39,547 bases of DNA from DAITQM01 sp039794245 (GCA_039794245.1 JBDIVS010000025.1:1-39547); one strand, 5' to 3'; counted from the first letter of the stretch, positions 17,656 to 26,515 are shown. The notes: generated by a model from the sequence alone, not told the origin. Numbers and translations: made by a program.

Positions 17656-17682
17656 ACCGACCCAACCTTCCGGATATCAGAT

Positions 17683-19101
17683 ATGAACGCCAGACTCGAA
17701 TCCTTTCCGACCGCCGATTTTCACATCGCCGATCCCAAGCTCGCCGCCTGGGGGCGCAAGGAAATCGCGATCGCCGAATCCGAAATGCCCGGCCTGATGG
17801 CGCTGCGTGCCGAATACGGCGACAGCCGGCCGCTGGCCGGGGCGCGCATCGCCGGCTCGCTGCACATGACGATCCAGACCGCGGTTCTGATCGAAACGCT
17901 GACCGCGCTCGGCGCCGAGGTGCGCTGGGCATCGTGCAACATCTTCTCGACCCAGGACCACGCCGCGGCGGCGATCGCCGCCGCCGGGATACCGGTTTTC
18001 GCCTACAAGGGCGAAACGCTCGACGAATACTGGGAATTCACGCACCGCATCTTCCAGTGGCCGGACGGCAAAACCGCCAACATGATTCTCGACGACGGCG
18101 GCGATGCAACCTTGCTGGTGATGCTCGGGGCGCGCGCCGAGAACGATCCGGCCGTTCTCGAGAATCCCCAAAGCGAAGAGGAGCAAGCCCTATACGCGGC
18201 GATCGCCAAACGGCTGGCCGCCCAGCCCGGCTGGTACGGGCAGACCCTGGCCGGCATCCGCGGCGTCACCGAAGAGACGACGACTGGCGTCAAGCGTCTT
18301 TACCGGTTGCAAAAAGAAGGCCGCCTGCCGTTCGCCGCGATCAATGTCAACGATTCGGTGACCAAGAGCAAGTTCGATAATCTGTACGGCTGCCGCGAAT
18401 CGCTGGTTGACGGCATCAAACGCGCCACCGACGTGATGATCGCCGGCAAAATCGCCGTGGTCTGCGGCTTCGGCGATGTCGGCAAAGGCTGCGCCAAATC
18501 GTTGCGCGGCCTCGGCGCCACGGTGTGGATCACCGAAATCGATCCGATCTGCGCCCTGCAGGCGGCGATGGAGGGCTACCGCGTCGTGACCATGGACGAG
18601 GCGGCGGACAAGGCCGATATCTTCGTCACCGCCACCGGCAATTACCACGTCATCACGCACGACCACATGGCCCGGATGCGCGACCAGGCCATCGTCTGCA
18701 ACATCGGCCATTTCGACAACGAGATCGACGTCGCCGGCCTGCGCCGCTACCAGTGGGAAAACATCAAGCCGCAGGTCGATCACATCGTCTTCCCCGGCGG
18801 CAAGCGCCTGATCCTGCTCGCCGAGGGCCGGCTGGTCAATCTCGGCTGCGCCACCGGCCACCCGAGTTTCGTGATGTCCAACTCGTTCACCAACCAGGTG
18901 CTGGCACAGATCGAGCTGTGGCGCCGGCACGAGCAATACGAGAATCAGGTTTACGTGTTGCCCAAGCACCTCGACGAGAAGGTCGCCCGCCTGCATCTTG
19001 AACGCATCGGCGTGAAGCTGACAACACTGACGCCCGAGCAGGCGGCATACATCAACGTATCGGTCGATGGCCCGTACAAAGCGGAACATTACCGTTACTG
19101 A
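17683..19101 (+). CDS. ahcY: S-adenosylhomocysteine hydrolase
   Basis: Hydrolyses SAH reversibly to adenosine and homocysteine with tightly bound NAD+, relieving product inhibition of methyltransferases. At 472 residues it belongs to the longer bacterial form with the extra insert (around FPVFVERF-complement positions, residues 110-190) relative to short forms. Motifs include GSLHMTIQTAVLIETL, CNIFSTQDHAAAAI, NDSVTKSKFDNLYGCRESL with the catalytic Lys/Asp, the NAD Rossmann motif CGFGDVGKGCA, GNYHVITHDHM, CNIGHFDNEID, GHPSFVMSNSFTNQ, and the C-terminal KAEHYRY whose Lys and Tyr reach the neighbouring subunit's NAD. No room exists for an SAH riboswitch in the 27-nt gap after metK. metF overlaps its end. 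Confidence 0.97.
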   Translation: MNARLESFPTADFHIADPKLAAWGRKEIAIAESEMPGLMALRAEYGDSRPLAGARIAGSLHMTIQTAVLIETLTALGAEVRWASCNIFSTQDHAAAAIAAAGIPVFAYKGETLDEYWEFTHRIFQWPDGKTANMILDDGGDATLLVMLGARAENDPAVLENPQSEEEQALYAAIAKRLAAQPGWYGQTLAGIRGVTEETTTGVKRLYRLQKEGRLPFAAINVNDSVTKSKFDNLYGCRESLVDGIKRATDVMIAGKIAVVCGFGDVGKGCAKSLRGLGATVWITEIDPICALQAAMEGYRVVTMDEAADKADIFVTATGNYHVITHDHMARMRDQAIVCNIGHFDNEIDVAGLRRYQWENIKPQVDHIVFPGGKRLILLAEGRLVNLGCATGHPSFVMSNSFTNQVLAQIELWRRHEQYENQVYVLPKHLDEKVARLHLERIGVKLTTLTPEQAAYINVSVDGPYKAEHYRY

Positions 19102-20017
19102 CACGGTTGTACCGCAGCCCGGCCGCGGCCTGCGGCCGGTGGCGCATCTGCGCGCCCACTGTTCAGCACGCTATAGCTTCGAGCTGTTTCCACCACGCGA
19201 TGAGGCTCAGCAGCTCACCCTCGAATCGACGCTGGAAAAACTGCTGCTGCTCAAGCCCGAATATTTCTCGGTGACCTTCGGCGCCGGCGGTTCGACATTC
19301 GGCCCGACGCTGGCGACGGTCAGGGCACTTACCGTCGATTATTGCACGCCGTGCGCCCCGCACCTGTCGTGCGGCGCCCGGATCGCCGAAATCGACACCC
19401 TGCTCGATACCTATCGCGATCTTGGCGTCGAAAGAATCGTCGCGCTGCGCGGCGACCATCCCGAACGGCGCGGCCACCGCGAACTCAAGCAGGCGGCCGA
19501 CCTGGTCGCCCATATCCGCCGCCGGCTGGGCGACGAGATCGCGGTCGAGGTCGCCTGCTATCCGGAATTTCATCCCGAGTCGCCCGATCCGGAAAGCGAA
19601 CTGCGTTATTTCAAAAACAAGGTCGAGGCCGGGGCGAGCGGCGCGCTGACCCAGTATTTTTTCAACGCCGACGCCTATTTCCGTTTCGTGGACGACGCCG
19701 CGGCGCTCGGCATCACGATTCCGATCGTCCCCGGCATCATGCCGGTCACCAACTTCGCCCGCCTGGCGCGCTTCTCCACGCTGTGTGGCGCCGAAATCCC
19801 GCGCTGGATGCTGAAACGGCTGGAAGCTTACGACAACGACGGCGCCGCGGTACGCGCCTTTGGCGAAGAAGTCGTCACCCGTTTGTGCGAGCGCCTACTC
19901 GCCGGCGGAGCCCCAGGCCTGCACTTCTACACCTTAAACCGCGCCAACGCCACCCTCAAACTCTGGCGCAACCTCGGCCTGCCCATGGCACGCCGGCGGC
20001 AAAGCACACCGGGGTGA
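19067..20017 (+). CDS. metF: Methylenetetrahydrofolate reductase
   Basis: FAD enzyme that reduces 5,10-methylene-THF to 5-methyl-THF with NAD(P)H, feeding methionine synthase. The TIM-barrel protein shows RYSFELFPPRDE, FSVTFGAGGSTFG, CAPHLSCG, IVALRGDHPE, VACYPEFHPES, ALTQYFFNADAYFRFVDD, PGIMPVTNF and LHFYTLNRAN, all family landmarks. At 316 residues it is about 20 longer than E. coli MetF at the N-terminus. ATG 19067 overlaps the end of ahcY by 35 nt in another frame; a later in-frame GTG at 19139 is possible but has no ribosome site. The overlap ties its translation to ahcY, completing a methyl-cycle operon. Confidence 0.95.
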   Translation: MARTKRNITVTDTVVPQPGRGLRPVAHLRAHCSARYSFELFPPRDEAQQLTLESTLEKLLLLKPEYFSVTFGAGGSTFGPTLATVRALTVDYCTPCAPHLSCGARIAEIDTLLDTYRDLGVERIVALRGDHPERRGHRELKQAADLVAHIRRRLGDEIAVEVACYPEFHPESPDPESELRYFKNKVEAGASGALTQYFFNADAYFRFVDDAAALGITIPIVPGIMPVTNFARLARFSTLCGAEIPRWMLKRLEAYDNDGAAVRAFGEEVVTRLCERLLAGGAPGLHFYTLNRANATLKLWRNLGLPMARRRQSTPG

Positions 20018-20058
20018 ACCTTCGCTGCATGGAGTACACACTCCTGCCCCATAGCGCA

Positions 20059-20205
20059 TCATAAATCCAGCTTCTTGTAGAGCCGGCGCGGGATCATCCT
20101 GATCGTCCACATGACAGGCGCCCGGCAGTTCGTCACGCCAATGGCAAGGAGTGCAAGTTTGCGGCAGGTACGGATAATTGCCCCACCACAACAGGCGCTT
20201 CCCGG
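20059..20205 (-). pseudogene. Probable C-terminal remnant of a short-chain dehydrogenase (DprE2-like)
   Basis: Directly after the UbiA-type gene, and in the same frame past its stop, the minus strand encodes a fragment ending MWTIRMIPRRLYKKLDL (20059-20112). This pattern (aromatic, IR-x-IP-RxL-x-K-LDL at the very end) resembles the C-terminus of SDR reductases that accompany UbiA-type phosphoribosyltransferases in the decaprenylphosphoryl-arabinose-like pathway. Only about 20 residues look real; the part upstream has no SDR motifs. I read it as a leftover of a deleted partner gene. The match is from memory and short, so chance resemblance remains possible. Confidence 0.35.
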
Positions 20206-21108
20206 TCATAACGCCATCCAGAAAACGAGTGCGCTTAGCGCCCCGATCAGCAGGCTCTGGCGATCTCTTACCGCAAATATGACGGGGTCTTCATCGAGTT
20301 TGCCGCGGTGCGCCAGCATCCACACCCTGCTGATCCAGACAAGCAATAAAATACAGGCGAGCCATATATATTCCGGATTCCGGTAGTGCGTAGCGCCTGC
20401 ATCGTGGATATACAGCGCCAATACCAGCACGGACAGGTAACCGGAGGCAGCCCCCAGGGCGGCGATCATGGGCAGATCGCCCGGTGAATAGCCACGCCCC
20501 CTTATCCGGCGCATCTCACCGCCATTTCGCACGCCGAATATCTCGGCATGGCGCTTTGCCAAAGCGAGGCTGAGAAATATAAAAATCGCAAAGGCCAGCA
20601 GCCAGAAGCTCAACGGCACCGCTATCGCCACCGCGCCGCCCACGATGCGCAGCGTATGCACGCCCGAAAGCGTAACGACATCCAGTATCGCCCGCTTTTT
20701 GAGCTGCAGCGAGTAAGCGATCGACAAAACGTAATACAGCCCGATCAGCGCCACGAATTCGACGGTCAGAAAGCGATATGCCAGGCCACCGGATGCGGCG
20801 ATCAGCACGGCGGCGGCAAGCAACCCGTGATGCCTGGCGAGTTGCCCGGCGGCAAACGGCCGGTGGCGTTTCTCGGGATGCAGGCGATCGTCCCCGGCAT
20901 CGACAAGATCGTTCAATATATAAACGCCGGAAGCGGCCATCCCGAAGCAAAAAAATGCGATCAGCGCATCGCTGACCGCCGCACTATCGCCATAGCGGTG
21001 CGAGGTGATCAACGGCACAAAAACCAAAAGATTCTTGACCCAGTGGTGCAGGCGGGCCGCCCGCACCCAGACGGCCGGCGAATAAGGTTTGTGCCGAGTC
21101 TGATTCAT
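20206..21108 (-). CDS. UbiA-family prenyltransferase, polyprenyl-phosphate phosphoribosyltransferase-like
   Basis: A 300-residue polytopic membrane protein. The signature NDLVDAGDDRLHPEKRHRPFAAG (starts at residue 66) has the Asp-rich Mg2+ site followed by His, Lys and Arg-Pro that mark the Rv3806c-type branch (decaprenyl-phosphate 5-phosphoribosyltransferase) rather than quinone prenyltransferases. The second Asp region is replaced by LAKRHAEIF, also typical of this branch. About eight hydrophobic helices are visible. It may add a phosphoribose or related group to a polyprenyl phosphate for surface glycan synthesis. ATG 21108 is favoured over GTG 21120. The partner oxidase and reductase genes are not intact in this window; only a possible SDR remnant follows. 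Confidence 0.8.
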   Translation of the reverse strand: MNQTRHKPYSPAVWVRAARLHHWVKNLLVFVPLITSHRYGDSAAVSDALIAFFCFGMAASGVYILNDLVDAGDDRLHPEKRHRPFAAGQLARHHGLLAAAVLIAASGGLAYRFLTVEFVALIGLYYVLSIAYSLQLKKRAILDVVTLSGVHTLRIVGGAVAIAVPLSFWLLAFAIFIFLSLALAKRHAEIFGVRNGGEMRRIRGRGYSPGDLPMIAALGAASGYLSVLVLALYIHDAGATHYRNPEYIWLACILLLVWISRVWMLAHRGKLDEDPVIFAVRDRQSLLIGALSALVFWMAL

Positions 21109-21206
21109 CCCACCGATCACCGAGCGGCGCTATGGGATCCAGCGCCAGGTGCGATGCGAACCCCCATCACGGTTCTGGAAACCGTGCCCATAGAATCGGG
21201 GGCGAC

Positions 21207-21647
21207 TTAACGGCGCAGCCGCTCGCGGACCAGGGGTTCGAGTTGGGTCAGGCCGGCGCGGCGGCCGGCGGCGAGGGCTTCTTCGGGGTCGAGGCCGGCG
21301 ATGTGGAAGGCGCGCAGCGCGAGCAATGCCGCGCCGCGGTTGCCGGTCGAGCAGTGGAGCAGGGTCGGCCCGACTTCGAGGATCGCGTCGAGCAACCGGG
21401 CGTTGTCCTCGTTGACGCTGTCGGGCACCTTGACCGGGATATTGACGTAGTTCATGCCGAGGCGGCGGACCGTCTCGGCCTCGTCGTATTTGCATTCGCC
21501 GGCGGTGCACAGGCTGACGACGGTGCGCACGCCGCTGTCGCGGGCAGCGGTCAGATCCGCCTCGCTCGGCTGGCCGCAGACCAAAAGATCATCGCCGATG
21601 GCCCGCGCCGCGGGTAGGTGCTGAAGGTTTTCGAGGCGGGTCGTCAT
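21207..21647 (-). CDS. DUF442 / beta-lactamase-hydrolase-like protein phosphatase
   Basis: A 146-residue soluble protein of the DSP-like phosphatase group (DUF442, the domain found fused in Blh/BigR-linked proteins). It begins with LQHLPAARAIGDDLLVCGQPSEADL, the typical entry strand and GQP turn, then GVRTVVSLC, and the P-loop HCSTGNRGA with Cys99 as nucleophile and Arg104. The C-x4-R spacing is the form usual for this family rather than the C-x5-R of classical PTPs. The start is ATG 21647, preceded by GGAGAG; an upstream in-frame ATG would lack a site. Divergent from the Fe-S flavoprotein gene. Substrate unknown; sulfide-related or protein-tyrosine roles are both only family guesses. Confidence 0.75.
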   Translation of the reverse strand: MTTRLENLQHLPAARAIGDDLLVCGQPSEADLTAARDSGVRTVVSLCTAGECKYDEAETVRRLGMNYVNIPVKVPDSVNEDNARLLDAILEVGPTLLHCSTGNRGAALLALRAFHIAGLDPEEALAAGRRAGLTQLEPLVRERLRR

Positions 21648-21794
21648 AGCACTCTCCGGTAACAGGGCCATAATGATACCCGGACCGGCGGCCGGCGTGT
21701 TGACCGGGATCAGGATAGAGGCCAGGCACTGGCCGAAATGCACCGCTTGCGCTATGCTTGTCAGCCCGAAACGCCGCTCCCGGTCCGCCTGGAC

Positions 21795-23618
21795 ATGAAG
21801 CCCACCGATACCGCCAATCCCGATTACTTTCACCGCGTCGTCGATTGCCAATGGGCCTGCCCGGCGCACACCGACGTGCCGGAATATATCCGGCTGATCG
21901 CCCAGGGCCGGTTCACCGACGCCTATCTGGTCAACCGCCAGTCGAACGTCTTTCCCGGCATCCTCGGCCGGGTCTGCGACCGGCCGTGCGAGCCGGCCTG
22001 CCGGCGCGGCCGGATCGACGACAAACCGGTCGCGATCTGCCGCCTAAAGCGCGTCGCGGCCGACCACAAAGACGACGTCCGCGGCCGCCTGCCGGCCGTG
22101 CCGAAACGAAAAAACGGCAAGCGCGTCGCACTGGTCGGCGCCGGCTGCGCCTCGCTGACCGTGTGCAACGACCTGCTGCCGCTTGGCTACGAATGCACCG
22201 TGTTCGAAGCACTGCCGGTGCCCGGCGGCCTGATGCGCTCGAACATCCCGGCCTTCCGGCTGCCGGCCCGGGTGCTCGACGAGGAGATCGGCTATATCCT
22301 CGGGATGGGTGTCGATCTGCGCCTGTCCTCGCCGGTCAGCAGCCTGAAGGCGCTGCTCACCCAGGGCTTCGATGCCGTCTTCGTCGGCTCCGGCGCGCCG
22401 CGCGGCAAAGAACTGAAACTGCCGGGCCGTGACGAGGGCGCGGCGAACATCCATATCGGCATCGCCTGGCTCGAATCGGTGGCCTTCGGCCATATCGAAC
22501 GGATCGGCGAGCGCGTCCTGATCATCGGCGTCGGCAATACGGCGATGGACTGCTGCCGCACCAGCCTCAGGCTCGGGGCGCGCGACGTCAAGGTCATGGC
22601 CCGCAAGCCGCGCGGCTTTTTCAAGGCCTCGGCCTGGGAACTGGAGGACGCCGAGGAGGAAAACGTCGAGATCGTCGTCAACCACGCGCCGCAAGCGTTC
22701 GTGATCGAGAACGGCCGTCTGGCCGGCATGCGCTTCGAGGTGATGGAATACGAGGTCGAAAACGGCCGCATCGTCTCGTCCCGGGTCAGCGGCGAGGTGA
22801 CGATCCCGTGCGACGATGTGATCCTGGCGATCGGCCAGGAAAACGCCTTCCCGTGGATCGAGCGCGACCTTGGCATCGAACTCAACCAATGGGATGAACC
22901 CAAGGTCGATCCCGTGACCTTCGAATCGACGCTGTCCGGCGTGTTTTTCGGCGGCGACGCGGCGTTCGGCCCCAAAAACATCATCTGGGCCGTCGAGCAC
23001 GGCCACCAGGCGGCGATCTCGATCCACAACCATTGCCACGGCGCGGCGCTCACCGAACGCCTGCCGCCGGTGCTGAACCTGCACACGCAGAAAATGGGCA
23101 TGCACGAGTGGAGCTACTCGAACGCCTTCGAGCCGGCGGCGCGGCGCAGGATGCAGCACGTGCCGCTCGCCGAGCGCTTCCGCGAGCTCGCTACCGAGGT
23201 CGAACTCGGTTTCGACGCCGAGCAGACGGCGTGCGAAGTCGAGCGCTGCCTGAACTGCGATATCCAGACGGTATTCAGCGCCCCACTTTGCATCGAGTGC
23301 GACGCCTGCCTCGATATCTGCCCAACGCAGTGTCTGACGATCACCGCCAACGGCGACGAAGCCGAACTGCGCGACCGCCTGCGCACTCCGGCGCGCAATC
23401 TCGACCAGCCGCTGTACGTCTCGGCCGACCTGCCGCAGACGGCGCGCGTCATGGTCAAGGACGAGAACGCCTGCGTCCATTGCGGGTTGTGCGCCGAGCG
23501 CTGCCCGACCGCCGCCTGGGACATGCAGAAATCCCTGATCAGCCTGCCTTACGCCGCCGACCATCCCACCGATCGTTTTGTTGGAACCACGCCATGCCAA
23601 ATCCGCCAGGCCGGCTGA
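21795..23618 (+). CDS. GltD-like FAD/NAD(P) oxidoreductase with N- and C-terminal Fe-S domains
   Basis: A 607-residue flavoprotein. The N-terminal domain binds Fe-S clusters (Cys18/Cys22 in CQWACPAHTDVPEY and Cys61/65/69 in CDRPCEPACRRG), as in glutamate synthase small subunits. Then an FAD Rossmann motif, VALVGAGCASLT (about 111-122, with Cys-Ala replacing the usual Pro-Ala), and an NAD(P) motif, IIGVGNTAMDCCR (about 236-248), followed by GGDAAFGP near the FAD-binding end. The tail carries ferredoxin-type clusters: CIECDACLDICP and CVHCGLCAERCP. ATG 21795 is chosen because similarity begins there; an in-frame ATG at 21738 has no ribosome site. It overlaps korA by 25 nt and is therefore the likely electron partner of KorAB, passing electrons between a ferredoxin-like centre and NAD(P). 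No amidotransferase subunit is nearby, so it is unlikely to be glutamate synthase. Confidence 0.85.
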   Translation: MKPTDTANPDYFHRVVDCQWACPAHTDVPEYIRLIAQGRFTDAYLVNRQSNVFPGILGRVCDRPCEPACRRGRIDDKPVAICRLKRVAADHKDDVRGRLPAVPKRKNGKRVALVGAGCASLTVCNDLLPLGYECTVFEALPVPGGLMRSNIPAFRLPARVLDEEIGYILGMGVDLRLSSPVSSLKALLTQGFDAVFVGSGAPRGKELKLPGRDEGAANIHIGIAWLESVAFGHIERIGERVLIIGVGNTAMDCCRTSLRLGARDVKVMARKPRGFFKASAWELEDAEEENVEIVVNHAPQAFVIENGRLAGMRFEVMEYEVENGRIVSSRVSGEVTIPCDDVILAIGQENAFPWIERDLGIELNQWDEPKVDPVTFESTLSGVFFGGDAAFGPKNIIWAVEHGHQAAISIHNHCHGAALTERLPPVLNLHTQKMGMHEWSYSNAFEPAARRRMQHVPLAERFRELATEVELGFDAEQTACEVERCLNCDIQTVFSAPLCIECDACLDICPTQCLTITANGDEAELRDRLRTPARNLDQPLYVSADLPQTARVMVKDENACVHCGLCAERCPTAAWDMQKSLISLPYAADHPTDRFVGTTPCQIRQAG

Positions 23619-25462
23619 CCCCCATGCCGGCTACCGTGCAACACCCTCCGGCGATGGAAGGGAAGATCAACGATTTCGTGATCAAGATCGCCACCGTCAA
23701 CGGCACCGGTTCGGCGAGCGCCAACCAGTTGTTGATGAAAGCGCTGTTTCGGATGGGCATTCCGGTCACCGGCAAGAACCTGTTTCCGTCCAATATTCAA
23801 GGACTGCCGACGTGGTACGAGATCCGCGCCAACGCCGCGGGCCACGGGGCGCGCTCGGCGGCGGTCGATGTGATGGTGGCGATGAACGCCCAGACCTACA
23901 CCCAGGATCTTCGCGAAGTGGCAGGCGGCGGCGTGCTGCTCTACGACGCGACCTGGCCGCGGGCCCGGCAATTGCAGCGCGACGACATTACGATCATCGG
24001 CCTGCCGCTCGCCCGGCTGGTCAACGAACACTTCCCGCTGGCGCGCGTCCGCATCCTGATGAAGAACATCGCCTACGTCGGGGCGCTGGCCGCGCTGCTC
24101 GACCTCGACCTCGAGATCGTCAAGACGCTGCTCGAGGAGAGTTTCGCCAGCAAACCGAAACTGGTCACCGCCAATCTCGAGGCGATCATGCTCGGCTACA
24201 ATGCGGCGCGCGCGGCAATCGACTGCCCGCTGCCGATCCGCGCCACGCCGCTCACGGCGACGGCAGGCAAGATCCTGATCGACGGCAACAGCGCCGCGGC
24301 GCTCGGCTGCCTGTACGCCGGCGCCACGGTCGGCGCCTGGTATCCGATCACGCCTTCGACCTCGCTGATGGATGCCTTCAAGGCCTATTGCGAACGCTAC
24401 CGCACCGACCCCGAAAGCGGCGAGCGGCGTTACTGCATCATCCAGGCCGAGGACGAACTGGCCGCCGCCGGCATGGTGGTCGGCGCCGGCTGGGCAGGGG
24501 CCAGGGCCTTCACGCCGACCTCCGGGCCTGGCATCTCGCTGATGAATGAACTGATCGGTTTTGCATATTACACCGAAATTCCGGCGGTGTTCTTCGACAT
24601 CCAGCGCGTCGGCCCATCGACCGGCATGCCGACCCGGACGCAGCAATGCGACGTGCTGGCCTGCGCTTTCGCCTCGCACGGCGACACCCGCCACCCGCTG
24701 CTCTTCCCCGCCGATCCGGGCGAGTGTTTCACCTTCGCCGCCGCCGCGTTCGACCTGGCCGAGCGCCTGCAAACGCCGGTGTTCGTGCTCTCCGACCTCG
24801 ACATCGGCATGAACGACTGGATGATCGACGAGTTGACCTTCGACGATCACTACCGGCCGGACCGCGGCAAGGTGCTGGGTGCAGCTGAACTGGACAAGCT
24901 CGAAAAATTCCACCGTTATCTCGACCGCGACGGCGACGGCATCGCGTGGCGCACCCTGCCCGGCGTCGATCGCCGCGGCGCCTATTTCGTCCGCGGCTCC
25001 GGCCACAACCGCTACGGTGCCTACACCGAGGACGCCGCCGAATACCAGGATGTCGTCGATCGCCTGCTCGGCAAATGGCAGACCGCCCGCCGCCTGGTGC
25101 CGGCCGCCGAAGTGCACCGCGCCGCGCGCCGCACACCGCTTGGCATCATCGCTTACGGCTCGTCAAACGCCGCGGTGCGCGAAGCGCTCAGCATCCTGGC
25201 CAAGGCCGGCGTCCACCTCGATTACTTAAGGCTCAAGGCGTTTCCGTTCGGCGACGAAGTCGAGGCGTTTTTGGCCGAGCACCAGAGCGTTTATGTCGTC
25301 GATCAGAACCGCGATGCCCAGATGAAATCGCTGCTGACACTGGAAACCGGGGTCGAAAAGTGCAAGCTGCATTCGATCCTGCACTACAACGGCCTGCCGC
25401 TGCCGGCCCAGGCGGTGGTCGCCGGCATCGAGGGCGCCTTGAACACGGAGGCAGTGGCATGA
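23594..25462 (+). CDS. korA: 2-oxoacid:ferredoxin oxidoreductase, fused gamma-alpha subunit
   Basis: Large subunit of a CoA-dependent 2-oxoacid oxidoreductase, probably for 2-oxoglutarate. The 622-residue protein begins with a gamma domain (KIATVNGTGSASANQLLMKALFRMGIPVTGKNLFPSNIQG, about 28-70) fused to the alpha domain (GAWYPITPSTSLMDAF, AEDELAAAGMVVGAGWAGARAFTPTSGPG, IQRVGPSTGMPTRTQQ), the arrangement of KorA-type enzymes. A C-terminal domain has GIIAYGSSNAAVREAL and ends with the VYVVDQNRDAQM stretch. Of three possible starts, ATG 23594 has a TGGAA site and overlaps the flavoprotein end; 23624 and 23654 lack sites. Its stop overlaps korB by 4 nt. Substrate identity (2-oxoglutarate versus pyruvate or a branched-chain oxoacid) is inferred from family resemblance. 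Confidence 0.9.
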   Translation: MPNPPGRLTPMPATVQHPPAMEGKINDFVIKIATVNGTGSASANQLLMKALFRMGIPVTGKNLFPSNIQGLPTWYEIRANAAGHGARSAAVDVMVAMNAQTYTQDLREVAGGGVLLYDATWPRARQLQRDDITIIGLPLARLVNEHFPLARVRILMKNIAYVGALAALLDLDLEIVKTLLEESFASKPKLVTANLEAIMLGYNAARAAIDCPLPIRATPLTATAGKILIDGNSAAALGCLYAGATVGAWYPITPSTSLMDAFKAYCERYRTDPESGERRYCIIQAEDELAAAGMVVGAGWAGARAFTPTSGPGISLMNELIGFAYYTEIPAVFFDIQRVGPSTGMPTRTQQCDVLACAFASHGDTRHPLLFPADPGECFTFAAAAFDLAERLQTPVFVLSDLDIGMNDWMIDELTFDDHYRPDRGKVLGAAELDKLEKFHRYLDRDGDGIAWRTLPGVDRRGAYFVRGSGHNRYGAYTEDAAEYQDVVDRLLGKWQTARRLVPAAEVHRAARRTPLGIIAYGSSNAAVREALSILAKAGVHLDYLRLKAFPFGDEVEAFLAEHQSVYVVDQNRDAQMKSLLTLETGVEKCKLHSILHYNGLPLPAQAVVAGIEGALNTEAVA

Positions 25463-26514
25463 CCTTCATCCCCAAACCCAGGGTCGGCTATCCCGGCCAG
25501 CCGCGCAATGCGCTCGGCCTGACCAAGGAAGACTACGAAGGCAGCCTGTCCACGCTGTGCGCCGGCTGCGGCCACGATTCGATCACCGCAGCGATCGTCC
25601 AGGCGTTTTTCGAGATGGCCATCGACCCGACCGGCGTGATCAAGATGTCGGGCATCGGCTGCTCGTCCAAGACGCCGGCCTATTTCCTCTCCGGGGCGCA
25701 CGGCTTCAATTCGGTGCACGGCCGGATGCCGGCGGTGGCGACCGGCGCCCTGGCCGCCAACCGCGATCTGGTGTGCATCGGCGTCTCGGGCGACGGCGAT
25801 GCGCTGTCGATCGGCTTCGGGCAGTTCGCGCACGCCATCAGGCGCAACATCGACATGCTGTACCTGATCGAAAACAACGGGGTCTACGGCCTGACCAAGG
25901 GCCAGTTCTCGGCCTCGGCCGATCCGGGCAGCAAGGCCAAACGCGGCGAAATCAACCGCCAGCAGGCGATCGACCCGGTGGCGGTAGCAATCACGCTCGG
26001 CTGCGGTTTCGTCGCCCGCGGCTTCTCGGGTGACAAAGAGCAGCTCGTACCGCTGCTCAAGGCCGGGCTCGCGCACCGCGGCTTGGCGCTGATCGATATC
26101 ATCTCCCCGTGCGTCACCTTCAACGACCACGAAGGCTCGACGAAAAGCTATGCCCACACGCGCAGCCACTACCGGCCGGCGATCTTCGCCGATTTCGTGC
26201 CGCCGGCGGACGAGATCCTGACCACGCAAAGCCCCGGCGAAGGCCGGCGCGTGGTGCTGCACGATGGTTCGTCGATCGTTCTGCGCCGGATCGAAGCGGA
26301 CTTCGATCCGGCCGATCGGAGCGGCGTGCTGGCCCGCCTCGACGCCAGCCGGGCCAAAGGGGAAGTGTTGACCGGGCTGTTGTATCTCAACGAGGAGCTG
26401 CCCGAGATGCACGACGTCGCCGGCACATGCCGGACACCGCTGACGGCGCTCGATTACGCCGCACTGAATCCCGGCAGCGAGGCGCTCGCCGAAATCCAGC
26501 GGAATATGCGTTAG
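25459..26514 (+). CDS. korB: 2-oxoacid:ferredoxin oxidoreductase, beta subunit
   Basis: Thiamine-pyrophosphate and Fe-S subunit of the KorAB enzyme, 351 residues. The conserved start LCAGCGHDSI and GIGCSSK give cysteines for a [4Fe-4S] cluster, with a further Cys in SPCVTFND. The TPP-binding motif is GVSGDGDALSIGFGQFAHAIRRNIDMLYLIENNGVYGLTKGQ. FNSVHGRMPAVATG is a family landmark. The reaction is 2-oxoacid + CoA + oxidised ferredoxin to acyl-CoA + CO2 + reduced ferredoxin, reversible in organisms that fix carbon by the reductive TCA route. ATG 25459 overlaps the korA stop (ATGA). The gene ends 1 nt before the convergent CsgG-like gene, so the two transcripts must overlap at their ends. Confidence 0.92.
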   Translation: MTFIPKPRVGYPGQPRNALGLTKEDYEGSLSTLCAGCGHDSITAAIVQAFFEMAIDPTGVIKMSGIGCSSKTPAYFLSGAHGFNSVHGRMPAVATGALAANRDLVCIGVSGDGDALSIGFGQFAHAIRRNIDMLYLIENNGVYGLTKGQFSASADPGSKAKRGEINRQQAIDPVAVAITLGCGFVARGFSGDKEQLVPLLKAGLAHRGLALIDIISPCVTFNDHEGSTKSYAHTRSHYRPAIFADFVPPADEILTTQSPGEGRRVVLHDGSSIVLRRIEADFDPADRSGVLARLDASRAKGEVLTGLLYLNEELPEMHDVAGTCRTPLTALDYAALNPGSEALAEIQRNMR

Positions 26515-26515
26515 C

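Noticed and set aside
17656..17682. SAH riboswitch between metK and ahcY
   Set aside because: The gap is only 27 nt and has no matching core. The metK upstream region was also checked by eye for SAH- and SAM-type cores and does not match.
19934..20209. A frame starting with ATG inside the UbiA stop (ATGA overlap), encoding MTGKRLLWWGNYPYLP
   Set aside because: The overlap looks like translational coupling and the first residues resemble a glycosyltransferase start, but the rest is Cys/Pro-rich, runs into metF antisense and has no motifs. The neighbouring frame with the SDR-like end is a better explanation.
21207..21647. Defective tyrosine phosphatase because of C-x4-R spacing
   Set aside because: HCSTGNRG matches the usual form of the DUF442 family, so the short spacing is a family trait rather than damage.
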